Origin: Galbula dea
Taxonomy: Eukaryota > Chordata > Aves > Piciformes > Galbulidae
DNA length: 64,000 nucleotides
Assembly (NCBI GenBank): GCA_013399015.1
Contig: VWZX01010273.1
Coordinates: 8,222,117 to 8,286,116, forward strand
Direction of reading: 5' to 3'
In this document: positions 46,119-56,200 of the stretch, piece after piece
Numbering within the stretch: the stretch's first letter is position 1
How the letters are laid out: every line of letters starts with the position of its first letter
Translations under genes and position numbers: made by a program
Notes under the pieces: model-generated
The model's input: only the letters and a program-made list of their open reading frames with translations
Told to the model about the DNA's origin: nothing
The model's database searches: none

Positions 46119-46160
46119 ACACACATGTGCACACGCACACGTACATGCACACGTGTGCAT
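46119..46160. repeat. Alternating purine-pyrimidine tract with 16-bp palindrome
   Basis: The tract is CA/TG/CG-rich and nearly strictly alternating. It ends in the perfect palindrome ATGCACACGTGTGCAT at 46,145-46,160, which has the E-box CACGTG at its centre. It has Z-DNA and cruciform potential. Confidence 0.8.
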
Positions 46161-46189
46161 CAGGCACTGCTCTGCCAGCCAGCTAAGGG

Positions 46190-46706
46190 AGGTGACAGTG
46201 CCACTCTACTCTGCACTGCTGTGGCCTCATCTTGAGCACTGGGGGCAGTTTTTGGGCAGCACAATATAGGGAGGGTATGAAACTGTTGCAGAGCATCCAG
46301 AGGAGAGCCATGAAGATGGGGAAGGGTCTAAAAGGGAAGCTGTATCAGGAACAGCTAAAGACACTTGGTTTGTTCAGCCTGGTGCAGACTGAGGTCTGCA
46401 ACTTCGTGAGGAGGGAAAGCAGAGGGGCAGGAGCTGATCTCTTCTCTCTGGTAGTGACAGGACCTGAGGGAATGGCATGAAGCTGTGTCAGGGAAGGGTT
46501 AGGTTGGTTATTAGGAAGAGGTTCTTCCCCAGAGGGTGGTGGAGCACTGGAACAGGCTCCCCAGGGAAACAGTCACAGTGCCAAACCCGACAGAATTCCA
46601 GAAGGATCTGGGCAATGCTCTTAGGACACAGGGTGTGATTTCGGGGGTTGTCCTGTGCACAGATAGGCGTTGGACTCGATGGTCCTTGTCGGGACCTTCT
46701 ATGATT
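46190..46706 (+). repeat. CR1 LINE fragment
   Basis: The plus-orientation copy has GTGGCCTCATCTTGAGCACT, CATCCAGAGGAGAGCCATGA and GGTGGTGGAGCACTGGAACA blocks, then the end GTTGGACTCGATGGTCCTTG and CTATGATTCC. It is of the same subfamily as the copy at 60.77 kb and abuts the PIDD1 CpG island. Confidence 0.93.
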
Positions 46707-46739
46707 CCACATGCACACACACCTTGCCCACGCACACAC

Positions 46740-47480
46740 ACTCGCCCCAGGCTGCCCTCCCTTGCCCTGCTGCCAGCCCCGGGCTCCCATCACACCACCC
46801 AGCCCCAGAGCCGAGGCTCTGTGTGTCCCCCAGCAGGACGTACAGCCCAGCAGCCAGGCCGCACGTCCCGTGTCCCCCTGAGCACGGCCACGCGTGTCTC
46901 ACCCCTTCCGCAACCGGTCCCTGGGACAAACACGGGGTCCCGAAGGGCCGAGCGTGCCCCCCACGGCTCTGCTCAGCCCAGCTCTGCCCAGCCCAGCTCA
47001 GGCACTTCCTGCCCAGGTCGCAGGCAGCCGCAGCGGCGCTGCCGGGGCGGGACAGGACGGGACGGGACGGGACAGAGCGGAGGAGGTGCCGGATGCAGCG
47101 GGACAGAGGCTGGCGGCTCTGGGAAGCCAGCTTGGGGCGTCGTGTTCCGCTGTCACAAAGAATGAGATCTTTTTCCTAAGGCTGCCCACGGGCTCGGGGC
47201 AGCTCCCCTGGGCTCAGGCGTGAGCTCAGCCTGCAGGGACGGGGAACAAGGGCAGCTCCTGGCGTTGTGCAAACTCCGGGAGAGCAACGGAGCAGGAGTG
47301 GGAGCAGAAAGCTGGATGCTGCAGAGGCAACCCTCGGTCCGTCCGGAGCCGTGGGGCCCTGCCAGTGCCGGGAGGGCACCTGCCGTTAGCCCGCTGGGTC
47401 TCTCGCATCCCGGCGAGGCCATGCAGCCTCCGTGCCGCTCTCCCCCGCTAAGGGGGAGGGCAGAGCCGGGCTCGTCCGTA
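46740..47480. promoter_or_regulatory. PIDD1: CpG island, likely PIDD1 promoter
   Basis: This GC- and CpG-rich block is separated by an AT-rich stretch from the RPLP2 island. It holds a minus-strand donor (GGAAGG|GTGAGA, exon end 46,903), GGGAC tandem units near 47,050, and an ETS-type CACTTCCTG at about 47,003-47,011. As the nearest CpG island upstream of PIDD1, it probably contains its first noncoding exon. Confidence 0.6.
46903..47090 (-). other. PIDD1: Candidate PIDD1 first noncoding exon
   Basis: The donor at 46,902/46,901 would end this exon. The 5' limit is a guess based on where the CpG density and the GGGAC units lie. No transcript evidence is available from sequence alone. Confidence 0.35.
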
Positions 47481-47920
47481 ACGTTGAGCTCCCGGTGGTG
47501 CCTCGGGAGTAGTTTTCCTTGCTCCACGCTGAACAGTGCCCTGAGGGAAGCTTCTCTTCACCAACTGTATTGTATTGTAGAGCTCTTTTAAAATACTTGT
47601 AATAGATTTTACTGACATTGTGTACTTTATGTTGAAACCAGGGCTTTGAAACTGTGTAACATTCAAGGTACGGGAAAGTTTAAGACTACATGTCAAAGTA
47701 AGTAAACTTGCACGTTTTGTTTCAGATCGTTTTTGTTACCAAAATAAAATAGAGATATGATTAAAGATCTTTTTTTTAAGATCACAGTCATTCTAAGGTC
47801 ACTGTCGTTTAAAAAACCGCTGTGTTTGAGGCTAATGTTTCCAGAACGCTACACTTAACTATGTTTCGAGAATACCAGTTCGAGTAAAATGAGGGGAAGG
47901 TAATACAGAAAGCTTCACCG
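47480..47920. other. AT-rich spacer between two CpG islands
   Basis: This stretch is AT-rich, including a run of eight T next to AAGATC motifs near 47,767. No gene, repeat family or RNA is recognised. Confidence 0.6.
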
Positions 47921-48800
47921 GCTGCTAAAGCATTTCCTCGTTGCAGAGCTGGGAGCGACAGCAGATTCCCGAAGCAGCGAGGGGTGCTCCCAGCCCCGCA
48001 GGGCTATCCGGGGAATCAGAGCCCGCCCCCCAAGCTCTGCTGCCGCAACAGCGCTGACTGCACCTTGGCAGCACGATAATTTTTCACTTTTATTCATCTC
48101 CCTAACCCAGGACGAGCTCAAGCGCTCCAAGCCCAGGCGGTAACATCTTGAGGCCATGCCATAGCAGCAGCTGACAGCGCAGCAGCACCGGCAAGGTCCG
48201 CGGCTTCCTATTGGCCTGCTCTCTTCCCGCTAGCCCAATGGCAGCACGCGTTGTTGCGAGGTGCCAGGAAGAAGGCGTGGCCGAGGCACCGCCCCTTCCC
48301 TTTCGCCGCCCGGTCGCCATCGCGCACGCACCGCCAGGGCCTTTTCTCCCGCCGCCACCTCCGCCTCCAAGTAAGCGGGCGGTGGTCCTTCTTTATCCCG
48401 CAGGAGTGCTTGCTCCCCGCCCTCTAGCTCCAGCCCGCGGCCGCTAGCGGGGCTTGGGCCAGACCGCAGGGGCGGGAGCGCGCGGGGGGAGATGGCGGCC
48501 ATGTGCTCTCCTGGCCTGGGCCTGCGAAGGGACGGGACGAGACGAGCTGAGGCGAACGCCGTGGGGATGCTGTGATGGGGGGCAAGAGGTTTTAGGGGCC
48601 GCGGTGCAGTTTTCCGTCGGAAAAGCGGTGCTCTGCTGGCTGGGCTAGGCCGGGTCGGCTGCTCGGGCCTGGGGGGAGCAGCGCTTCGGAGCGTGGGGGA
48701 GAGCCGTAGCGGCTTAGCGGCGTTTACTCTGCTGCCTTGTGAGGGTCCCTGCTGGCGAGGGAGCCGTACGCGACCTCGCATGGGCTTTCATTTAAAAGCA
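47920..48800. promoter_or_regulatory. RPLP2: CpG island, RPLP2 promoter and first exon
   Basis: The block includes a GC box (CCGCCCC, about 48,289), a GCCATCGCG motif near 48,316, the TOP-type start at 48,341 and a GATGGCGGCCAT YY1-type site at 48,491-48,502 in intron 1. YY1-type sites just downstream of the start are common in ribosomal-protein genes. Confidence 0.75.
48341..48370 (+). other. RPLP2: RPLP2 first exon (noncoding) with 5' TOP motif
   Basis: The exon begins with C followed by the pyrimidine run TTTTCTCCC, the terminal oligopyrimidine signature of translation-machinery mRNAs, which places them under growth (mTOR/LARP1) control. It ends at the donor CCAA|GTAAGC. The start base is inferred from the TOP motif. 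Confidence 0.7.
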
Positions 48801-48913
48801 AAACGGTTGGAGACGGGAGAGTGAGGTTTGCTTTCCCCAGTGAGGTGGTAAATCTTCCTCCACGTGTCCAGCTCAGTCGTTAGCACTGACTATCCGGTTC
48901 TGTTCTTCCCAGG

Positions 48914-49036
48914 ATGCGTTACGTTGCAGCTTACCTTCTAGCCGTCCTCGGGGGCAACGAGTCTCCCACGTCAAAGGACTTGAAAAAGATCCTCGACAGC
49001 GTTGGCATCGAGACAGACGATGAACGCATGAACAAG
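48914..49036 (+). CDS. RPLP2: RPLP2 coding exon with start
   Basis: 41 codons; acceptor TTCTTCCCAG ends one base before the ATG, donor AAG|GTGACA. It encodes the first helices of the P1/P2 dimerisation domain. Confidence 0.97.
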
Positions 49037-52000
49037 GTGACATTGCCTCCTGATTCCCAAGGGGCCTGATCCAGGAGCTGTTTCCTTGGCTCTGGTGTTT
49101 CTGTAGTTACCTTGCTGTTGGTCTAGTTTTCCTTTGTTCAGGCATTTCTAAAGCACTGCTTACCACTTAGAGGTGCTTTTACAACATTGCTGTAGGAGCC
49201 AGGCTTGCTTTGATGCTGTTGTTCACACAGATCTCTGTCAGCTGTTGCTGATTTCTGACTGTTGAATCTAATGCTTTTCAGTGGAGTGGTGGCTACAGAT
49301 CAGTATGTGGTGAAAGTAAGGTCTGTTCTGATGTGATACAGTTTGCACTTAAGTGTTTAATGATGGCTTTTTGGCAGCAGTGGTTCAAAGCCAACTCTTC
49401 TGAAAGGCCTGACAGTTACAAATTCTTATTTAGTGTGTTGCAAAGAAGCATTTGTTCCTGCACCAAGAGACACAGGCAAATTGTAGTGTGGATTTAAAGG
49501 TATGAAAGAGTAACATGTAGGAAAGATTTTGGGAGTTGGTGCTGAAATGGTTGTGTTGAAGGCCATTAAGAGTTTAAAACTCCTTAAAGAGTCTCTTAAT
49601 AAGAAAAGAGTGGCTCAATAAGAATGTTTCTTGTGTTGTAGCAGACTTTCAGCCTTGTGAACTCAAAAATAAATGGCCATGGAAAATGTTCTTGTCACCT
49701 ACTGCATACTGGTATGTGGAATGTTTCCAGAGAGATGGAGGAAGAAAGAAGCTAGTTCCCAGCTGGAGACTGTGTTTTGCCATTGACCCAAGCAGACAAT
49801 GGGTTGATTGAGCTGACAGCATCCTTGTTACAGTTTGGCCTGTTGGTTTGAACTCCTCTTTAAACACCAGGTCTTTTGGCTTGTTCACATCTATTTAATA
49901 CCTTCATAAATTACTTCTTTTCCCTGATCCTCCAATATCCAAAAAGCTTCTCTAGAATTTGTGTCCTTTTCTATTTCCATTGGCCATGTCTTAAGCCAGT
50001 GTAAATCAAAGGTTGAGTCTTAAAAACCTCTTTATGGTGGCTGAAGCTAGCACACAGGCATATTCTGTCCTGACTCCCACAGCTGTGGCAGCAGGAGGTG
50101 CCCATGGCAGAGCTCTTGGTTGGGAATCCTTTTGGGGGCAGGACTCCCCAGTAAGGTTTAGGATGTTCTGGCTTTTTTTTCCTCATGTGCTTGCTTGCCT
50201 CAGCAATGTAGGGGTTGTGTTTTGCCCCTGCTTAGGGAGTAGAATGGATGGGACTCTCTGTTCCAGAGCAAGGATACAACAGCCAACTTGCCTGTAACAT
50301 TTGGTAGCACTGGGAACAGGACTCTGTGCTTCAGAGCTTCCTGGTGGGTATTAAGCAAGATCTTAACAGTCCCACAGTGACTAACAGACCCTTGGAGGGG
50401 GGGTGGGTTCCTCACTGGCTCCACAACAGCTGTTTATCCTTCTTTCTGCAAGGTCCTTGTGTTCATTATGAATTTATTGTAACAGATTTCATGGCAAATC
50501 TGTCCCAGGAAAGTGTGAAAGACTTAGCTGAAGTTTCTATTTCAAGGTCCTGTTCTTTCCACTGAGAAATAAGGGATGTTGGGGCTGGATGGAGACACTG
50601 CACATGATAATTTATCAGTACTTGTTTAAATGTGGCTTTTACTCCTGCTTTTCTTTGAATCTATTAACAGTCTCATCTTAATTTCCACAGGTAATTAGTG
50701 AGCTGAATGGAAAGAACATTGAGGATGTGATTGCTCAGGGTAAGTACAGCCTGAGTGGCACAGGTAACTGCCTCTCCTGCTTTGGAAGCAGGACTGAGAG
50801 GGTAGAATTGCTGCCAGCTCCCTGGTTATTGATCAGTTTGGCTGTAAGGTTGAGGACTGACAGCCAGGTCCATTCTAATTCCCTGCAGGTCAGTGCCAGT
50901 ACCTGCTGGGTTTCGCTTGTGGACCACATTAAACTGGAAAACTGAAGCATGTCTGAGCTCACTGGGAGCCTGCTCGTGGCATGGTTTTCTGGACATGTTG
51001 ATTGGAGAAAGAATTAGTTGTGTTTTGAGTTCTTTGGGAGTTTTTTTCCTTGGCATTTACTCACTTGTATGCAGCTGTAAAACAGGAAGAGACTGTTAGA
51101 TGTGTCAGTTCACAGGGAGGCACAGGAACACCCTCTGTGGTTGATGTCTGGCTCTCCAGTACACACCTTTGCAAGAGCTCCCTGTGTCTGGCATTCCACA
51201 GAGTTCCCTTTTCTCTGAGAGGGCTCTTGAGTACTGACTTGCAGAAGCTTGTACTCCTACCTGCTGCCTTTTAGCAAAGCTGGAGCTTTTACCAGGAGTT
51301 GAGTGGGTCATGGGGCTGAAATAAAGCAGAGCTGAGGCAGTGCAGAGATTTCTGATTGCTCTTTCTTTTGCAAGCCCATAGGCACAAGGGACTTTTTAGG
51401 CATCTATTTGCTTAAAGGTTGCAAGGTCTTTGCCTGACCTTGCTGTTCTGAACAGTAACTGGACATCTCTGGGTGGTCTGAAGACCTCAGAGAGCCATTC
51501 TGCATGTGTCTGCAACACACTGGCTCTCTCTGGAATACTTACTCTTTTTCAAAACTTACTGCCATGGGTATGAAACATGTTTGTTTACTTGGCCAGTTCA
51601 TTACAGCTTGAAGTAAGAGGGGATTATTTAGAAACTGATTCTCAGAAGTTGGAATGTGGGCAGCCAGACTGTGTACAGGACCTCTGAGTGCCAGGGGAGC
51701 CTTGGTATGTGAGAGGCAGATGCCAAAGAACTAGCTGGTTTTCCAAAGGCAAGCAGAAAGCTGAAGGCAGTTAGCTAATCTCACAGGAGGTGCAGCTGAG
51801 TTCACAGGGTGCTGGAGGATGTCTTTAAAATGCTGGACTCTGTCCTAAATACATCTCCCACCAGCAGCACCCCTCAAGTGTGAGCCAGTCATGTCCCCAC
51901 AGTTCTCTATTAAATGAAAAGGGGGGCAAGGAGGGAAGCCAGAGCTGCTGCTCTGTTAGTTTTGAGGTCTATTGGAGTTGCCAGTTTGGAGCCTGTTGGG

Positions 52001-52866
52001 CTGTATTCTGCCACACTGGATGGCTTTGCCACTGGTGTTATATGGCAGTTTTGGCTAAACAGAAAAGGAATAGGGGAAGAAAACTTCCTGCTAATGTGCA
52101 GTCAGGATTCCTGGGCTAAGTCTTTGTGAATGTCAAACACTTGAGGTTTTTTTACACCCTGGGTGCAGCCTCTTGTTGTTTTCAGCTAGCAGTGGCAGGT
52201 TCAGTCCATCAGGCAGGGTAGCTCTTGTCTTCTGCACTCCCATTTCTCTCCCTTTTCCCCTGACCTCTGTGCTCTTTGTCTGGTCAGGTAATGGAAAGCT
52301 TGCCAGCATGCCAGCTGGAGGAGCTGTGGCTGTTGCTGCTGGAGGAGGCTCCTCTGCCCCTGCTGCCCCTGCTGCCCCTGCTGCTGGTGAGTATGGTTAG
52401 GGAGGCATTGCACAGGGCAGCATATCTTAACAGCTGAGCCCAAGCTTCAAGGGGTTTCTGCCTTGGCAGTTGGTTGTGATTGAAATGGAAACTGAAGAGC
52501 TGCTTTTCCTTGGGGCAATTGGAAGCATTGGCTCTTAGATCCAGTGCAAGGTTGGGCTGGCTCAGAACAGACTCAGACTTGACTGTGTAAGGCACATGCC
52601 TTCAGCATGAGTGTCTGCGTGCCCCTGCTGTTTGTATTTGGCTGTTGAAAGGGAAGGAGATGGCCATGGAGGCTGACATACCCCTGAGAGGGTGGCTGAG
52701 AACACCAGAAAGTGTCTCTTCAAAATCTGTGGTGCAAGAGCTGTAAATGCTGGCCATTGACTTGGTCTTTTTGATTTCTTTTCCTTCAGCTGAGGAGAAG
52801 AAAGAAGAGAAGAAGGAGGAGTCTGAAGAATCTGATGATGACATGGGATTTGGCCTCTTTGATTAA
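48914..52866 (+). CDS. RPLP2: 60S acidic ribosomal protein P2 (RPLP2), complete
   Basis: RPLP2 pairs with P1 on uL10 (P0) to form the ribosomal stalk that recruits and stimulates translational GTPases such as EF-2. The coding exons are 48914-49036, 50691-50739, 52288-52386 and 52790-52866, which total 348 bases (115 residues plus stop; the human length is also 115). The N-terminal dimerisation domain (residues 1 to about 60; MRYVAAYLL, DLKKILDSVGIE, VISELNGKNIEDVIAQG) is followed by an Ala/Gly/Pro hinge and the acidic tail ending ESDDDMGFGLFD. That tail is the invariant P-protein motif that contacts factors and is also the target of the toxin ricin. The signal ATTAAA is at 52,887-52,892. The gene lies head-to-head with PIDD1, as in human. 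Confidence 0.98.
49037..50690 (+). other. RPLP2: RPLP2 intron (between the first two coding exons)
   Basis: 1.65 kb, GTGACA to TTTCCACAG, with no repeat recognised. In human an H/ACA snoRNA (SNORA52) sits in an RPLP2 intron. I could not place a convincing H box and ACA box pair in any of the introns here. Confidence 0.6.
50691..50739 (+). CDS. RPLP2: RPLP2 coding exon, residues 42-57
   Basis: VISELNGKNIEDVIAQ plus one base; acceptor TTTCCACAG, donor G|GTAAGT. It ends the helical domain. Confidence 0.97.
50740..52287 (+). other. RPLP2: RPLP2 intron (between exons for residues 57 and 58)
   Basis: 1.55 kb of unique-looking sequence with no open frame of interest and no repeat family that I recognise. 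Confidence 0.6.
52288..52386 (+). CDS. RPLP2: RPLP2 coding exon, hinge
   Basis: NGKLASMPAGG followed by an Ala/Gly/Pro-rich hinge. The end of the exon carries three tandem copies of the 9-base unit GCCCCTGCT (52,356-52,382), encoding APA-APA-APA. Acceptor GGTCAG, donor G|GTGAGT. Confidence 0.97.
52387..52789 (+). other. RPLP2: RPLP2 last intron
   Basis: 403 bases ending in a strong pyrimidine tract (TTTCTTTTCCTTCAG). An ANANNA-type AGAACA occurs near 52,565, but I cannot fold a matching ACA-box hairpin at the right distance, so no snoRNA is called. Confidence 0.5.
52790..52866 (+). CDS. RPLP2: RPLP2 last coding exon, acidic tail
   Basis: A lysine/glutamate stretch, then ESEESDDDMGFGLFD and the stop TAA at 52,864-52,866. 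The ATTAAA signal follows 20 bases later, and a transcript end near 52,905-52,915 is likely. Confidence 0.97.
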
Positions 52867-52948
52867 TTATTTGGTACAGAGGAATTATTAAAGCTCTTTG
52901 TTTAAAATGGTTTGAGTTTATTATTATAACAACCATACAGGTGCTATT

Positions 52949-53292
52949 CATAGAATCCTAGAGCTGGCAGAGCTGGAAGGGACCTTAAAGATCAGCTAGC
53001 TCCAACCCCCCTGCCTGCCAGGGACACCTCCCACTAGATCAGGTTGCCCACAGCCCCAGCCAGCCTGGCCTTCAAAGCTTCCAGGGATGGAGCTTCCACA
53101 GCCTCTCTGGGCAACCTGTTCCAGTGTCTGCCCACCCTCACAGGGAAGAACTTCCTCCTGATATCCAATCTCAATCTCCCCTCCTCTAGTTTGTATCCAT
53201 TCCCCCTAGTTCTATCACTCCCTGACCTCCTACAAAGTCCCTCCCCAGCTTTCTTGCAGGCCCCTTCAGATGCTGGAAGGCCACAGGAAGGT
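52949..53292 (-). repeat. CR1 LINE fragment abutting RPLP2
   Basis: The minus-orientation copy starts with TCATAGAATCCTAGAGCTGG, followed by GGGACCTTAAAGATCAGC, and ends with the AGATGCTGGAAGGCC block. It begins only about 40 bases beyond the expected RPLP2 cleavage site. Confidence 0.94.
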
Positions 53293-56200
53293 CTGTTGGA
53301 TTCAGACAGCTGTTCTTAGGACAAAACTTTGATTTTTATCTGTCTGAAAGAAGTAGGTGAATTTTATGACAAGCCAGGAGACTCAACTCTTAAATTAGTT
53401 AGGAAATGGCTAAGCTTGTGTGACTCTGGAGGCTTGTTTGTTAAACAGCATGTGGAAGCTGAATCTCCCTGCTGTTCACCATCCCCATGCTGTTTTACTC
53501 CCCCAGTCACACAGAGAGAGTCCCATCTGCAGCAATAAAAGGGCTTTATTTTCCAGGCTTTGCTTAATCCTTCCCAAACATGGGAAGCTGAAGGGGCAGT
53601 GAGTCTCTTTTGGTCCAGAAACCATTTCAGAGCTAGGTATAGGCATTGCTTTGTGTAAATACCTAAAGAGATTTGAAAACCAATTCCATTCCTGTGTCAG
53701 CTCTCCAGGATCTAGGGACACCAGCAGTGAAATGCTTGACTGCACTTGGAGTTCATCTTACAGCTTTGTACATAATAGAGTCTGTAATAAAAATCCTCCT
53801 GGGGCCCTGAGGCTGAGGCAATGGCTTTTGGGGGGGGAGATGAACAACCAGGCCATGAATCACCTTGATCTAAACCAAAAATCTATGGTTTTTGAGGAGA
53901 ATAGTGGTGGGGAGAACTGAAACTCATCTCTGGTGTGCCCAGGAGACTGCATCAGCTTCTACAGAGTGTCTTCTGCTAGGAGGTGGTTCTGGCACTGTGT
54001 CTGCAGTGGTCTCTGGCTCTCTCTGCCAGCAGGTAGAGTACAAGAGGCACATGGGATGACTTTCCATGCCAGGCCTCCACAGGTAGTGCTCCTAGAACAG
54101 TCTGTACAGTGAAGCTTTTCTAACCAGAGTTGTTTTGGGGAACAAAAGCTGTAGCTGGTCCAGCTGGGTTGGTTCTGAGCCATTGGCAAGCATGGCAAGA
54201 GCTGCTGAGAGGAGAGATGGGGGAAATCCAAGTAGGAAAAACTATTTCATCTCCCTGGGGTGTACTGAGAGAAAACATACATCCCTGCACAGCAGCCAAG
54301 GGAGAGAGCAGTTGAAAGGTAGCTCCTTAGGCCTCAAAATGGCCCTGATGTAAGCAAGGAACCTTTGGCTGCCCTTCTGTGCCTGCTGCAGGAGAGAGTC
54401 ACAGGAGGGGGCAGTGCTAATACCTCTTGTCTGCTTTGTCTCTCAAAGCATGGTGAACTCAGTGGTGGTAGTGAAAAGTGGCTTGTGCTCACTCTTGTTC
54501 TCTCTCAGGCTCTGGTGGCTGTGGTTTGGCACTGGAAGGGGTGCAGGCTTACCTGTGTTTATTTTGTTGCCTGTTTCCCCACGTGGGAACACAGGAGAAG
54601 AGTGGTTCTGAGTTGTGCTTTTAGCTGAGAGGTAACACCCACGTGCTATTGGCTACTGCAAGAGCACAGGGAGTGCTTTCCCAGGCAGGATCTGCCCTGT
54701 CACACCACTCAGCAGGGATTTTCCATGCACAAAGGAATTTGTTTGCAGTGGCACAGAGCTATTCCATGAGCCTTGCTGCTGTGCCCAGGCCTGTGGGATC
54801 AGACAAGCGTGGGGTGCCAGCTGCTGGTTACTGTGACCAGGGGAGGACTACAGCTGCATCTAGACTCCTCTTCCCCCTGTTTTTCTCTCTCTTCTCCTTC
54901 TGACCTGATACACCTTGAGTTACAGGTGTGATCCTGTGTTGGGGGTCCTCAGAACCACCTTTTAATGCCTTCTGAAAGTGCATGGTTGTGGTGGAAACTC
55001 TTGGGGCTCAATCTACCTTGAGAAGAGGTTTGGTTTGGTGAACCTTATCTGGTGAACTGTACAGAGGAGAAACTTCTGGGAGCAGTTGTTGAAGGAAGCA
55101 TTAGAAAGCAAAGCATTCACCCCACTGCCCCAGGGAGCCAATGGCTTTGATGTAACCCCCTCAGAGGTGTGGTGTCCTAAAGGAAGGTCACCACCTTCTC
55201 CATTCTGCTGATCTCAATGAGCTTCAGGTATGAAGGAGCTGAGATCCCTGCTCTGGGGATGCTGTTCTGAATTGCCAAGTGTTGCTGATGCCCTTTCAGC
55301 CTTGGCAATGCTTTCCAAAGGTGAGAGGAATGGTGCCTAGATGCCTGCAGACACTCAGGAGTGGTGGCCTAGTCTCTTGCCTTGCAGAATCCCTTTGAGC
55401 CAGAACAGATTTTTCCTGACTTCTTCCTAAAGAAAGGCTTAAAGGCATTGAAGGGAAAGGAGAGGATAGCCTTGTGCCTGGAGATGACACCCATAACTAA
55501 TCAGTACTAAAGTGACTAGGGGAGAGTGATTTCACCATCAGCTTGATGTTGAAACATGCTGGGGCACAAATGCTGTGCCACCTCAAATCAGCTCTGAGTG
55601 AAAATCATTCCTTCCAAACACCATGGGACAAGGAGAGTGACACAACATCTTCACTACTGGGAATGCAGGAGAATGTCCTGAACACTCATGGAAAGTACTA
55701 AGCAATGGCTCCCTGGGACCTATGTCAAATTAACTGGTTTCACTCTTACCCCTAAGGCCCAGTTTTGCAAGCTGCCTGGACTCAGGAAGTTTGATTTATG
55801 CAGGGCAGAGAGATCTGCAGTAGCTTCCTAGAAGGAAAATTCAACCCCAAGAGCTCAGGACAAGGGAACAAGCTTCAGGAGATGCTCCTGGGAAGCAAGT
55901 CCCAAGGGTTCACCCTGGAACTGTCTCACAAACGTCATAGGTAAGCAAAAGACACCCAAGTCCATCCAGCAATGTTGTCAGCACTTGGGTTGGTCTGCAT
56001 GAACACTGCTGAGGGCAGGCAACCATCCTAAAGGGACCTGCTTGAAGGCAGCAGTATGACAGACTGCCTTTTCAAAGCTTCCCTTTAAAACTGATGCCCA
56101 CTGGCTGCCAACAACCAAGGTCTTACCTTAAAAACAAACAGATTATTTGCTTGGAGAGCATTATCTCAGTTGTCCTAACTGCTCCCCCCTCTTTAGCCTA

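Larger units (their letters stand above)
44666..46902 (-). other. PIDD1: PIDD1 leader intron
   Basis: The intron is inferred from the acceptor at 44,666 and a donor-like site (GGAAGG|GTGAGA) at 46,902 in the CpG island. It contains a CA/TG-rich alternating tract with a perfect palindrome (46,145-46,160) and a CR1 copy (46.19-46.7 kb). Confidence 0.5.

Noticed and set aside
46100..46165. p53 response element candidate upstream of PIDD1
   Set aside because: The CATG and CACGTG cores here do not fit two RRRCWWGYYY half-sites; each has mismatches at the purine positions. PIDD1 is p53-induced in mammals, but I cannot point to a site.
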